Positions 1-6,854 of a stretch of DNA of 64,000 nucleotides are shown here, one piece after another. The translations under genes and the position numbers were made by a program. The notes under the pieces are model-generated. The model made no database searches. It saw nothing but the letters and a program-made list of their open reading frames with translations, and was not told where the DNA came from. Location of the stretch: positions 186,001-250,000 of the forward strand of contig NZ_JAGHKO010000011.1 of NCBI RefSeq assembly GCF_017742245.1, given 5' to 3'. How positions within the stretch are numbered: position 1 is the stretch's first letter; each line of letters begins with the position of its first letter. Source of the stretch: Niastella soli (GTDB lineage Bacteria > Bacteroidota > Bacteroidia > Chitinophagales > Chitinophagaceae).

Positions 1-1189
1 ATAAGGTGTTATCATCTACCTTTTCACCTGTCATGCTGTTACGAACGCCATAGGTTTTATGATAAACCATTTTCCCATCTTTTATCAGCGCCAGCGAAAC
101 ACCGGGTATACCATAATACTTCATGTAGGTTTCAATAAAATTGTCTAACTGGCTGGTGTTGGAAGATGTAAAATCAAACAGTATGCCTTTATCGGGAAGC
201 AGATCAGGGGCAGGGTTAGAAGGAAGAATAAGATCGCGTGCTATGGTTTTTTGTGCGGTCTTTACTTCCACCGTTTCCGGTTTTTTCTGCATGGTGCCAT
301 ACACTTTGTCGTCGGTTTGATAATAGGTATCGTATAAACTGATCTCGTATTTACCAACAGGAAGGGTTGCAGAATAATTTCCCAGGCTGTCCAGCGCGGT
401 TTCAACCCACCCGTTTTTATTGGCGATCAAACAAACCTGTCCGGGTAATTTCGTTGTTACAGGTTTATCCCACTTTAATTTTCCCGAAAGGGTACCCAGT
501 TTGGCGTTTGTGGGCAGAATAAGTACATCGCCCAGGCTGTTAGGATTCATATATTTCTCACCTCCCTTGCCCCAGGCCGAATAGGAAAAACTGCCATCCC
601 CGTCTTTATCGAAAACATGGAAATCGAAACCAATCGATTTACCAACTACCAGCTCATTGCCTAACTGCATACGCCATTCGTAAATACGGGTGCTGCCATT
701 TCGAACCATGGCTACCTCCATAATGCTCCAATTGGCGGTACTGGCAAATGGATCATAAAAAGCGTTATTGATATTGCGCAGTTTCTTACTGTACATAAAA
801 GAGGCCACACCTGATCCTGATAACAGGTGGCGGGCATCAATACTTACTTCCAGTCCATCCTGCGTATTCCAGCGTACATTGTCAGACGTGTCTTCAATAA
901 AATCATCATCAGTTATGGTGAACGCAACATATAAAGAGTGATTATCGAGCCGGTAACCCAACTGAAAGAACCCCGAGAAGTCTGCTTCGTTTTTAGGGTT
1001 GGTAGGGGAGAGGTCCATACCAATCGGGTACTTTTGGGCATTGCCGGGCCAGTCAGACAAATTACCGTCAACAGTGATTGGACCAAGTGGATAAGCATAG
1101 GCAATGTTGCCATTATGACCCAAAACAGGGATCGAGGCGAGCCAACAGCAGGTAAACAGGGAGATGATTTTAATGAGGATGTTTGACAT
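1..1189 (-). CDS. Secreted CBM9-like / beta-lactamase-family serine hydrolase fusion (partial, C-terminus outside window)
   Basis: The reading frame starts at an ATG (1189 to 1187, minus strand) and is open to the left edge, so about 396 N-terminal codons are present. Residues 1-24 form a signal peptide. From about residue 30 a CBM9/DOMON-like sugar-binding domain is seen (YPLGPITVDGNLSDWPG, then a DGLEVSIDAR segment). A short carboxypeptidase-regulatory-like beta-sandwich follows (GKYEISLYDTYYQTDD). The last 60 visible residues match the start of a class C beta-lactamase/PBP4*-like domain (YYGIPGVSLALIKDGKMVYH). The catalytic SxxK would lie beyond the edge and cannot be checked. Family knowledge suggests an exported serine hydrolase or D,D-peptidase-like enzyme; the substrate is unknown. 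The order of a sugar-binding module before the hydrolase is unusual. Confidence 0.8.
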   Translation of the reverse strand, partial: MSNILIKIISLFTCCWLASIPVLGHNGNIAYAYPLGPITVDGNLSDWPGNAQKYPIGMDLSPTNPKNEADFSGFFQLGYRLDNHSLYVAFTITDDDFIEDTSDNVRWNTQDGLEVSIDARHLLSGSGVASFMYSKKLRNINNAFYDPFASTANWSIMEVAMVRNGSTRIYEWRMQLGNELVVGKSIGFDFHVFDKDGDGSFSYSAWGKGGEKYMNPNSLGDVLILPTNAKLGTLSGKLKWDKPVTTKLPGQVCLIANKNGWVETALDSLGNYSATLPVGKYEISLYDTYYQTDDKVYGTMQKKPETVEVKTAQKTIARDLILPSNPAPDLLPDKGILFDFTSSNTSQLDNFIETYMKYYGIPGVSLALIKDGKMVYHKTYGVRNSMTGEKVDDNTL

Positions 1190-1472
1190 GGTAACTAGTT
1201 AATTGAAATATGACGATTGGCGGAGTAGGGAGGTTACAGGGGAACGGCGGATATCTTAAGGTAGTATTTATTGTCAATATGTTGCATGAAAGGTGACGAA
1301 TGGCAACGAAAATGTTTAACCACCAAGCTTTTTTATTGCGGAATATTTAAAGCATTATGGGCTATAAATACCCCATTTAGCTATTGGCAATCAATAATAA
1401 GTTCGGTTATGGTGTCCGTGACTATAAACAACGCTGGTATATTTATTGAGGCGTTACTGAAAACGATATTGT

Positions 1473-2846
1473 ATGGGAAAGGATAGAGAAAATAAATGGC
1501 AACCGGGTAAAGGAAAACCATCCGGTGCAAACAAAAATCAACCAGACATTCCGGCCGACCTGCCGACCAAACATCCCAATAGAAATACAAATAAACGAGC
1601 TGATCATACAACCACAGGGTCCACACAAAATAGAAACACCAATACTGGTTATAATGAAATAGTAACGAAAACACAGGTGGAAGAGCTACCCGGTATATTG
1701 ACCAGGGATGTTTTTATTGAGCTGACTGGTTTTGACAAGCCGCCCTGTATCAGTTTACTGATGCCAACACATAAGGCGGGCGTGGAGGTAAATGAACAGG
1801 CCGATATGACAGCATTTAAAGCCGCTTTGCAAAAGGTTGAAAAAATGCTGAACGAAAAAGGGATTGATCAATCCTCCATTAAAGACATGTTGCAACCAGG
1901 ATATGATCTCTTAAAAAATAATACATTCTGGCTTTCGCTTAATAATGGATTGGCGGTTTACATAGCCGATGGCTTTTTCAAATATGTAAAACTGGGTAAT
2001 CCGGTAATACAATTGATACAGGTTAATTCTTCATTTTATGTAGGCCCGTTGGTACCCTATATGGTTAGAGGGGAGACTTTCTATTTGCTCGATATTGCTA
2101 AAAAATTCCCCCGTTTTTATCGGGCCGATGGATTTGGCATTGAGCGATTACAAATAGATGAAATGCCTTTTGGGGTAGATGATGTGGTGCACTTTGAAGA
2201 GAAAGATGGCGATATGTTATTCAGATCTGGCAGTGGCGGAAAAGGCGGCGCTAACTTCCATGGCACAGGCGGCGGAAGACCTGAAGAAAATGAGAACATT
2301 GCTACTTACCTGCAGGAAGTGGATGATACGCTTTGGGAAACCCAGTTACATGGGCAGAACGCCCCCTTATTACTGGCTGGACAGGAATTCCTGATCCCTA
2401 TTTATAGATCGGTTTCCAAATATAAGAACATCTGGCCCGAAGCATTGACCGGTAATCATCATCAACAAAACGATAACGATATATATGAAGAGGCGATGAA
2501 GGTAATGAAACCCTACTTTGACCAACCATTACAATACGCGCTCGAAGATTATCTTAATAAACTGGCAACAGCCCTTACCTCTTCCATGGTCGATGCCATT
2601 ATTCCGGCCGCTTATTACGGAAAGATTTCGCATTTGTTTGTGAAGAAGGGCTTTCAGGTATTCGGCACATTTAATGAACAGGAAAATAAACTGGCTATGC
2701 AGGAGTTGGAAGGAAATATGAATAATGCGGATGATCTGGTTGATAAAGCAGTAATAAAAACCATTCAAAACGGCGGAGAAGTATATTATCTGGAAGCAGA
2801 CCAAATGCCAAATCAAAGTGAGCTGGCGGCTATATTCAGGTATTAG
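1473..2846 (+). CDS. baeRF-type (bacterial archaeo-eukaryotic release factor-like) protein
   Basis: This 457-residue protein resembles the baeRF families, bacterial relatives of the archaeal/eukaryotic peptide-chain release factor eRF1 and Pelota. Members are thought to act in ribosome rescue or translation quality control, but this one has no assigned reaction. Residues 1-70 are a charged, Asn/Thr/Lys-rich low-complexity tail. The fold begins near residue 75, with CISLLMPTH at about 92-100. A glycine-rich loop at 252-269 (GSGGKGGANFHGTGGG) lies roughly where eRF1 carries its GGQ catalytic loop. The C-terminal part (about 360-457) ends in a strand resembling the last segment of eRF1 core domains. 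The gene appears monocistronic and is closed by a strong terminator at 2904. No signal peptide is seen, so it is probably cytoplasmic. Family assignment is by eye. Confidence 0.65.
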   Translation: MGKDRENKWQPGKGKPSGANKNQPDIPADLPTKHPNRNTNKRADHTTTGSTQNRNTNTGYNEIVTKTQVEELPGILTRDVFIELTGFDKPPCISLLMPTHKAGVEVNEQADMTAFKAALQKVEKMLNEKGIDQSSIKDMLQPGYDLLKNNTFWLSLNNGLAVYIADGFFKYVKLGNPVIQLIQVNSSFYVGPLVPYMVRGETFYLLDIAKKFPRFYRADGFGIERLQIDEMPFGVDDVVHFEEKDGDMLFRSGSGGKGGANFHGTGGGRPEENENIATYLQEVDDTLWETQLHGQNAPLLLAGQEFLIPIYRSVSKYKNIWPEALTGNHHQQNDNDIYEEAMKVMKPYFDQPLQYALEDYLNKLATALTSSMVDAIIPAAYYGKISHLFVKKGFQVFGTFNEQENKLAMQELEGNMNNADDLVDKAVIKTIQNGGEVYYLEADQMPNQSELAAIFRY

Positions 2847-2903
2847 TGTAAGATGGGTTACCCACCGGTTGGCGGACGGCTCACGTGACTGGTTCTTCAG
2901 TTG

Positions 2904-2938
2904 GAGCCCACGAGATAGCATGTCGTGGGCTCTTTTTA
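2904..2938 (+). terminator. Rho-independent terminator after the baeRF-type gene
   Basis: A perfect 10-bp stem (GAGCCCACGA, 2904-2913, with TCGTGGGCTC, 2923-2932) encloses a 9-nt loop and is followed by TTTTTAT. The T-run merges directly into the TATCTTTG promoter element of the next gene. Confidence 0.9.
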
Positions 2939-2944
2939 TCTTTG
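2937..2944 (+). promoter_or_regulatory. Bacteroidota -7 promoter element TATCTTTG
   Basis: TATCTTTG matches the Bacteroidota consensus TAnnTTTG and lies 18 bases before the ATG at 2963, so the leader would be very short. No clear -33 TTTG is seen. Confidence 0.55.
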
Positions 2945-2962
2945 TACCCTTAATCGATTCCT

Positions 2963-3520
2963 ATGGGTAAATTTTTTGATTCCATTCAGCCCCATCATGC
3001 TGAGTTTATTGAAAAGCAAAAAATGTTCTTTGTGGCCTCTGCGCCGTTAAGCGGTGAGGGGCATGTAAACCTCTCGCCCAAGGGGCTCGACAGCTTCCGG
3101 GTATTATCGCCTACCCGGGTAGCTTATCTTGATATCGTGGGCAGCGGCAATGAAACCTCCGCGCATTTGCTGGAAAATGGCCGCATCACCTTTATGTTTT
3201 GTGCATTTGAAGACGCCCCCAACATTCTGCGGTTATATGGCAATGGCGTTACTGTTTTGCCAGGCGATGCGCAATGGGCGGAACTGTCGGCCTTGTTCAC
3301 CCTGCACTTATCAACCCGGCAAATAATTGTGGCTGAGATCCACAAAGTCCAGACCTCCTGCGGTTTTGGTGTTCCCCTGTACGACTATCTCGGCGAAAGG
3401 GACCATGCACAAAAATGGGCTGAGAAAAAGGGGCCCGAAGGCCTGGAAGCCTACAAAGAGGAAAAGAACCGGATCAGCCTCGACGGATTGCAAACAGCCC
3501 TGGGGGTGGCAACCGGGTAG
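2963..3520 (+). CDS. Pyridoxamine 5'-phosphate oxidase family flavoprotein
   Basis: This 185-residue cytoplasmic protein has the split-barrel fold of the pyridoxamine-phosphate-oxidase/FMN-binding family. The N-terminal helix (FIEKQKMFFVASAP) and the following GHVNLSPKG and RVAYLDIVGSGNET segments match the usual FMN-binding strands. The family is broad (FMN- or F420-dependent reductases and stress proteins), and the physiological substrate cannot be read from the sequence. The central AHLLENGRITFMFCAF segment matches the core strand. The gene stands alone between a terminator at 2904 and the RDD gene, which starts 51 bp after its stop. A second, unrelated member of the same superfamily is encoded at 4011. 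Confidence 0.8.
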   Translation: MGKFFDSIQPHHAEFIEKQKMFFVASAPLSGEGHVNLSPKGLDSFRVLSPTRVAYLDIVGSGNETSAHLLENGRITFMFCAFEDAPNILRLYGNGVTVLPGDAQWAELSALFTLHLSTRQIIVAEIHKVQTSCGFGVPLYDYLGERDHAQKWAEKKGPEGLEAYKEEKNRISLDGLQTALGVATG

Positions 3521-3571
3521 TTTTGTAAATAGCCAATTCTTTCCTATTATGTGAGTCCTTAATAAACCCTT

Positions 3572-3961
3572 ATGAACGAAAACTACCCTTTACTGAAAGA
3601 CAGAATTCAATCTACTTTTATTGACTTTATTTTTCTGATAGTGTTGCTGGGAATAGGATCTGCGATTATGGATAAGTTTGAAAACGTCCCAGACTGGGTA
3701 CCTATGACGCTGTTTATTGGTCTTTTTATAGTATATGAACCACTTTTTACAACCCTGGGTTGTACGATGGGTAATAAGATTAAAGGTATCCGGGTTAGAA
3801 AGCATTCAGATACCAACCGAAAGATCAATTTTGTTGACGCCCTCATCAGGTATGCGATAAAATGTATGTTGGGCTGGCTTTCATTTGTAACTATTGGCTC
3901 AAACCCAAAGCGCAGAGCCATTCATGACCTGGTTGTCGGTAGTGTAATGGTAAAAGTATAA
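3572..3961 (+). CDS. RDD family membrane protein
   Basis: This 129-residue protein has three predicted membrane segments (about residues 15-33, 45-63 and 92-110). It carries the RDD-type signature: an Arg in RIQSTFIDF near the start and, after the second helix, MGNKIKGIRVRK. The protein ends with RRAIHDLVVGSVMV, the typical C-terminal RDD motif. RDD proteins are inner-membrane proteins of mostly unknown role; some take part in ion or small-molecule exchange under stress. The gene follows the flavoprotein gene on the same strand and converges with the one at 4011, sharing a hairpin terminator. Confidence 0.85.
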   Translation: MNENYPLLKDRIQSTFIDFIFLIVLLGIGSAIMDKFENVPDWVPMTLFIGLFIVYEPLFTTLGCTMGNKIKGIRVRKHSDTNRKINFVDALIRYAIKCMLGWLSFVTIGSNPKRRAIHDLVVGSVMVKV

Positions 3962-3972
3962 CCTGATAATTT

Positions 3973-4003
3973 AAAAGGCTCACAAAATGTTTATGAGCCT
4001 TTT
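3973..4003. terminator. Bidirectional hairpin terminator between convergent genes
   Basis: AAAAGGCTCA (3973-3982) pairs with TGAGCCTTTT (3994-4003) around an 11-nt loop. The A-run on one side and T-run on the other would let it work in both directions. Confidence 0.8.
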
Positions 4004-4010
4004 GATATTG

Positions 4011-4547
4011 CTACATATTCAACTTCCCTTCAATAGAATCATCCATTGTTTTGCCGGTTGCTGCACCAGTCATCATTTTTAAGAAGGCAATGGCTTTGCC
4101 ATGTTTGGTGTCCCAATAGTACCCGTCCTGTGGAATAAATTTTATGACTGATATTCTGGGGTCATCTTTGCCTTCAGTGAACCAGGTTTTCATAATTGGT
4201 TCCCACAGTTCGTCAATTTTATTCCGGTCATTTACAATTTCTGCTTTGCCGGTGATGTACATAAAATCGGAATGGGCTGAACCCTGGAAGAACAGTTTTA
4301 CCGTGCAGTTTAGCGTTATGTCCTGGTTCTTATGGCTGTCTTTAGCGCTTAGGAACCACAAATTACCTGCGTCATCTATTTGTTGAACCGCCATTGGCCG
4401 TACACCGCTTGTTTCGTTGGTAGCATGCCCCGTATCGAAAAAGCAGGTCTTTGTTTTATCAATAAGCTCACGGAGTTTTTTAACGGCAGCTTCATTGTTA
4501 AGGTCTTCGCGGTTTTTTTCCTTTTGTTGTTTGTTAATACTATCCAT
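4011..4547 (-). CDS. General-stress-protein-26-like pyridoxamine phosphate oxidase family protein
   Basis: This 178-residue protein matches the Pyridox_ox_2/general stress protein subgroup of split-barrel flavoproteins. The typical opening is present (AAVKKLRELIDKTKTCFFDT), followed by SGVRPMAVQQIDDAGNLWF and the FMN-site strand DITLNCTVKLFFQG. The C-terminal stretch PRISVIKFIPQDGYYWDTKHGK, a landmark of this group, is also seen. Such proteins bind FMN or FAD and are induced by stress; the reaction is not known. The gene stops 7 bp after the shared terminator. It begins 12 bp beyond the stop codon of the alpha-glucosidase gene on the same strand, so the two could be cotranscribed. Confidence 0.8.
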   Translation of the reverse strand: MDSINKQQKEKNREDLNNEAAVKKLRELIDKTKTCFFDTGHATNETSGVRPMAVQQIDDAGNLWFLSAKDSHKNQDITLNCTVKLFFQGSAHSDFMYITGKAEIVNDRNKIDELWEPIMKTWFTEGKDDPRISVIKFIPQDGYYWDTKHGKAIAFLKMMTGAATGKTMDDSIEGKLNM

Positions 4548-4558
4548 AAAAAACTGTT

Positions 4559-6265
4559 TTATTTTAGTTTAAATATCAACGCCTGCCAGGGCAACAAGGT
4601 AACATGATGCCCTTCCTGTTGCAGCGACGTTTCATTGTTACTGATCAGTTGAAATTGTTTTTTATGTAATTCTTTGGGAATAGTATAGGGTACCAGTTCG
4701 TCTGAAAAATTAAGCACTATTAAAGTGGCCGTTTTTTCCAGCGTGCGGGTATAAGTAAAGATCTGTTCATGTTCCGGATCATAGAGTTTGTATTCGCCAT
4801 AGATCAACTCCAGGTGGTCTTTTCTTAACTGCACCAGGTGCCTGAAATAATTCAGTGGAGAATTGCCATCCATATCCTGCGCTTCCAGATTGATGTATAC
4901 ATGGTCGGGATTTACTTTTATCCAGGGTTCACTGGTTGTAAAACCGGCATTGGGCGTAGCATCCCATTGAAAAGGCGTACGGCTGTTATCGCGGGCGCCA
5001 AACTGCTGGTCTTTAATGAACTGATCCAGGTCGCCTTTTTGAAATTGCAGGTAATGGTACATGTACAGGGTCTCAATGTCGCGGTAGTCCTGGATAGATT
5101 CAAACTTGATATTCGCCATGCCCAGCTCATCGCCATTATAAAAAATAGGGGTAGAACGCATGGTCAATAAAAAGGTGATCAGCAATTTGCTGGAGGGTAC
5201 CCTGAACTCAGGTTTATCATTGCCCCATCGGGTAAGCATCCGCGGTTGATCGTGATTGCCTAAATAGATAGTGCCCCAGCCTTCTTTGGAAAATACATCA
5301 TTCCATTCGGTATACAGTTTTTTAAAGGCAGGCAGGCTATAGCCATTCGGATCAGGACGTTTAAAACCTTCTTTGGCGTAACCCAATCCCATGCCTTTAA
5401 AATGATACAGCATATGCAGTTCCTGTCTGTCTTCATGCACAAATTGCAAGGCTTCCTCTTTTTCAATACCCGGTGTTTCTGCAATGGTCACCATGTCAGG
5501 GTACTTGCTTAGTACTTCCAGATGCATTTCATGCAGGTATTCATGCAGTTTAGGTCCCTTTGCATAAAAGTAACTCCAGTCGTTGTCATATTTTTCTTTC
5601 ACCTCTTTTTTCGAAAGCACCGGCCAGCTTGTATCTTTTGCGATATAGGAGATAGCATCCAGCCGGTAGCCATCAATGCCTTTGTCGAGCCAGAAGCGCA
5701 TCATTTGATAAATTTCCTGCCTTACTTTAGGGTTCTCCCAGTTCAGATCAGGTTGTTTGTTACTGAAGTAATGCAGGTAATAGGAGTTGGTAGCCGCATC
5801 AAATTGCCAGGCATCGCCTTTTTTGTCGAAAAAGCTATAACGGTGTGGCGGCTTCCCTTTTTCGGCCGGCCACCAATGGTAATATTCGCGATAGGGATTA
5901 TCCCGCGATTTCCTCGATTCCACAAACCAGGGATGTTCATCGCTGGTGTGATTTACCACCAGGTCCATCAACAACTTTATACCTCTGGCATGCAGACCAA
6001 CCAGCAGGGTATTAAAATCGGAAATGGTGCCAAATGTGGGCATAATAGCTTCATAATTACTGATATCGTACCCATTGTCGTCATTGGGCGAAGCATAAAT
6101 GGGGTTCAGCCATACCAGGCCAACCCCAAGGCTTTGAATATAATCCAGTTTTGAAATAAGTCCGGGCAGGTCACCAATGCCATCGGCATTGCTGTCTTTA
6201 AAACTGCGGGGATATATTTGATAGATCACTGTTTCCTTCCACCATTCTTTATCCTTTATCTCCAT
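4559..6265 (-). CDS. GH13 alpha-glucosidase / oligo-1,6-glucosidase-like
   Basis: This 568-residue enzyme has no signal peptide and is expected to hydrolyse short alpha-glucosides in the cytoplasm. All conserved GH13 regions are visible: DLVVNHTSDEH (H105), GYRLDAIS with nucleophile D203, IAETPG with acid/base E263, and LGNHDQPR with transition-state D339. The calcium-site-like loop DSNADGIGDL lies at 24-33, and QPDLN at 171-175 is typical of the oligo-1,6-glucosidase subfamily. The residue after the nucleophile is Ala204 rather than the Val common in alpha-1,6-specific enzymes, which hints at activity on alpha-1,4 bonds. Length is normal for the family. Trehalose-6-phosphate hydrolase is less likely, as there is no PTS gene nearby. 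Confidence 0.85.
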   Translation of the reverse strand: MEIKDKEWWKETVIYQIYPRSFKDSNADGIGDLPGLISKLDYIQSLGVGLVWLNPIYASPNDDNGYDISNYEAIMPTFGTISDFNTLLVGLHARGIKLLMDLVVNHTSDEHPWFVESRKSRDNPYREYYHWWPAEKGKPPHRYSFFDKKGDAWQFDAATNSYYLHYFSNKQPDLNWENPKVRQEIYQMMRFWLDKGIDGYRLDAISYIAKDTSWPVLSKKEVKEKYDNDWSYFYAKGPKLHEYLHEMHLEVLSKYPDMVTIAETPGIEKEEALQFVHEDRQELHMLYHFKGMGLGYAKEGFKRPDPNGYSLPAFKKLYTEWNDVFSKEGWGTIYLGNHDQPRMLTRWGNDKPEFRVPSSKLLITFLLTMRSTPIFYNGDELGMANIKFESIQDYRDIETLYMYHYLQFQKGDLDQFIKDQQFGARDNSRTPFQWDATPNAGFTTSEPWIKVNPDHVYINLEAQDMDGNSPLNYFRHLVQLRKDHLELIYGEYKLYDPEHEQIFTYTRTLEKTATLIVLNFSDELVPYTIPKELHKKQFQLISNNETSLQQEGHHVTLLPWQALIFKLK

Positions 6266-6320
6266 ATATAGTAATTATTTTTTAATGTCTGAATCAGTTT
6301 GCAATCTGCATACCATAGTA

Positions 6321-6346
6321 GCCGCCGTAGCTTTAGCGAAGGCGGC
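6321..6346. repeat. Dispersed CCGCCGWAGCYYTRGC palindromic repeat, copy 1
   Basis: Arms GCCGCC (6321-6326) and GGCGGC (6341-6346) enclose gtagctttagcgaa. The same core recurs at 12269, 12330 and 22848, and in rearranged form at 54479. It lies in the divergent gap between the GH13 gene and the small membrane-protein gene. Confidence 0.75.
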
Positions 6347-6399
6347 TTCACCTGAGCCAGGGCTATGGCGACCGGGTATAAGTTTTGAAAGTATAGGTT

Positions 6400-6741
6400 A
6401 TGAAAAAGCGAAAACGTCCACGTACAGACCCGAACAACCAGGTTCATAGTGAATTTGAGACCACAATTGGTAATAGTTTCAATACGGTGCGTAAGGAAAC
6501 TCCCATAAAAAATAAAAATGAGGCAGATGAAGACGATCCACTGAACGAGGTGCCTGGTGATGAATATGACCTTGTAAATGAAGGGGATATAGCAAGTGAA
6601 CCGCCGAAGAAGAGTCACAGCCGGAGGAAAGTTGATAAGATGCCCCTTTTGATCGGGATCTTAGGCATAATCGGATTGATTGGGGTGATAGCAGTGGTAA
6701 GGGCAATGAGTGCTCAGACTGACCAGAAGTTGCCCTGTTGA
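6400..6741 (+). CDS. Small tail-anchored hypothetical membrane protein
   Basis: This 113-residue protein is not recognised. Residues 1-82 are strongly hydrophilic and charged: KKRKRPRTDPN at the start, a DEDD-type acidic patch in the middle and SHSRRKVDK before the membrane. One hydrophobic helix follows at about 84-106 (LLIGILGIIGLIGVIAVV), with only seven residues after it. This is the topology of a tail-anchored, single-span protein with a cytoplasmic tail. The gene is divergent from the GH13 gene and is followed by a word-repeat array and then the ABC exporter. Coding is supported by start placement and composition only. Confidence 0.6.
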   Translation: MKKRKRPRTDPNNQVHSEFETTIGNSFNTVRKETPIKNKNEADEDDPLNEVPGDEYDLVNEGDIASEPPKKSHSRRKVDKMPLLIGILGIIGLIGVIAVVRAMSAQTDQKLPC

Positions 6742-6742
6742 T

Positions 6743-6837
6743 CAGTTGGAAAGTTAAAAAGTTGATAATTAATTGGAGAGCTGAGTATGCGCTATCTTCT
6801 CAACTCGTCAACTCGTTAACTGATTAACTTTTTCAAC
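6743..6837. repeat. Word-repeat inverted array (GTTGA / TCAAC words)
   Basis: Left words AGTTGGAAAGTTAAAAAGTT face right words TCAACTCGTCAACTCGTTAA and AACTTTTTCAAC, giving many alternative pairings. It begins just after the stop codon at 6741 and ends at the promoter of the ABC exporter. Confidence 0.6.
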
Positions 6838-6838
6838 C

Positions 6839-6846
6839 TACCTTTG
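6839..6846 (+). promoter_or_regulatory. Bacteroidota -7 element TACCTTTG
   Basis: TACCTTTG matches TAnnTTTG and ends 8 bases before the ATG at 6855, implying a leaderless or nearly leaderless mRNA. The -33 element is not evident. Confidence 0.45.
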
Positions 6847-6854
6847 GCCCTCGA

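Noticed and set aside
913-1186. Short frames on both strands (66 and 82 codons)
   Set aside because: They lie inside the large minus-strand fusion gene in other frames and show no family or signal.
1271-1486. 71-codon plus-strand frame before the baeRF-type gene
   Set aside because: It overlaps the start of the baeRF-type gene in another frame and has no recognisable content.
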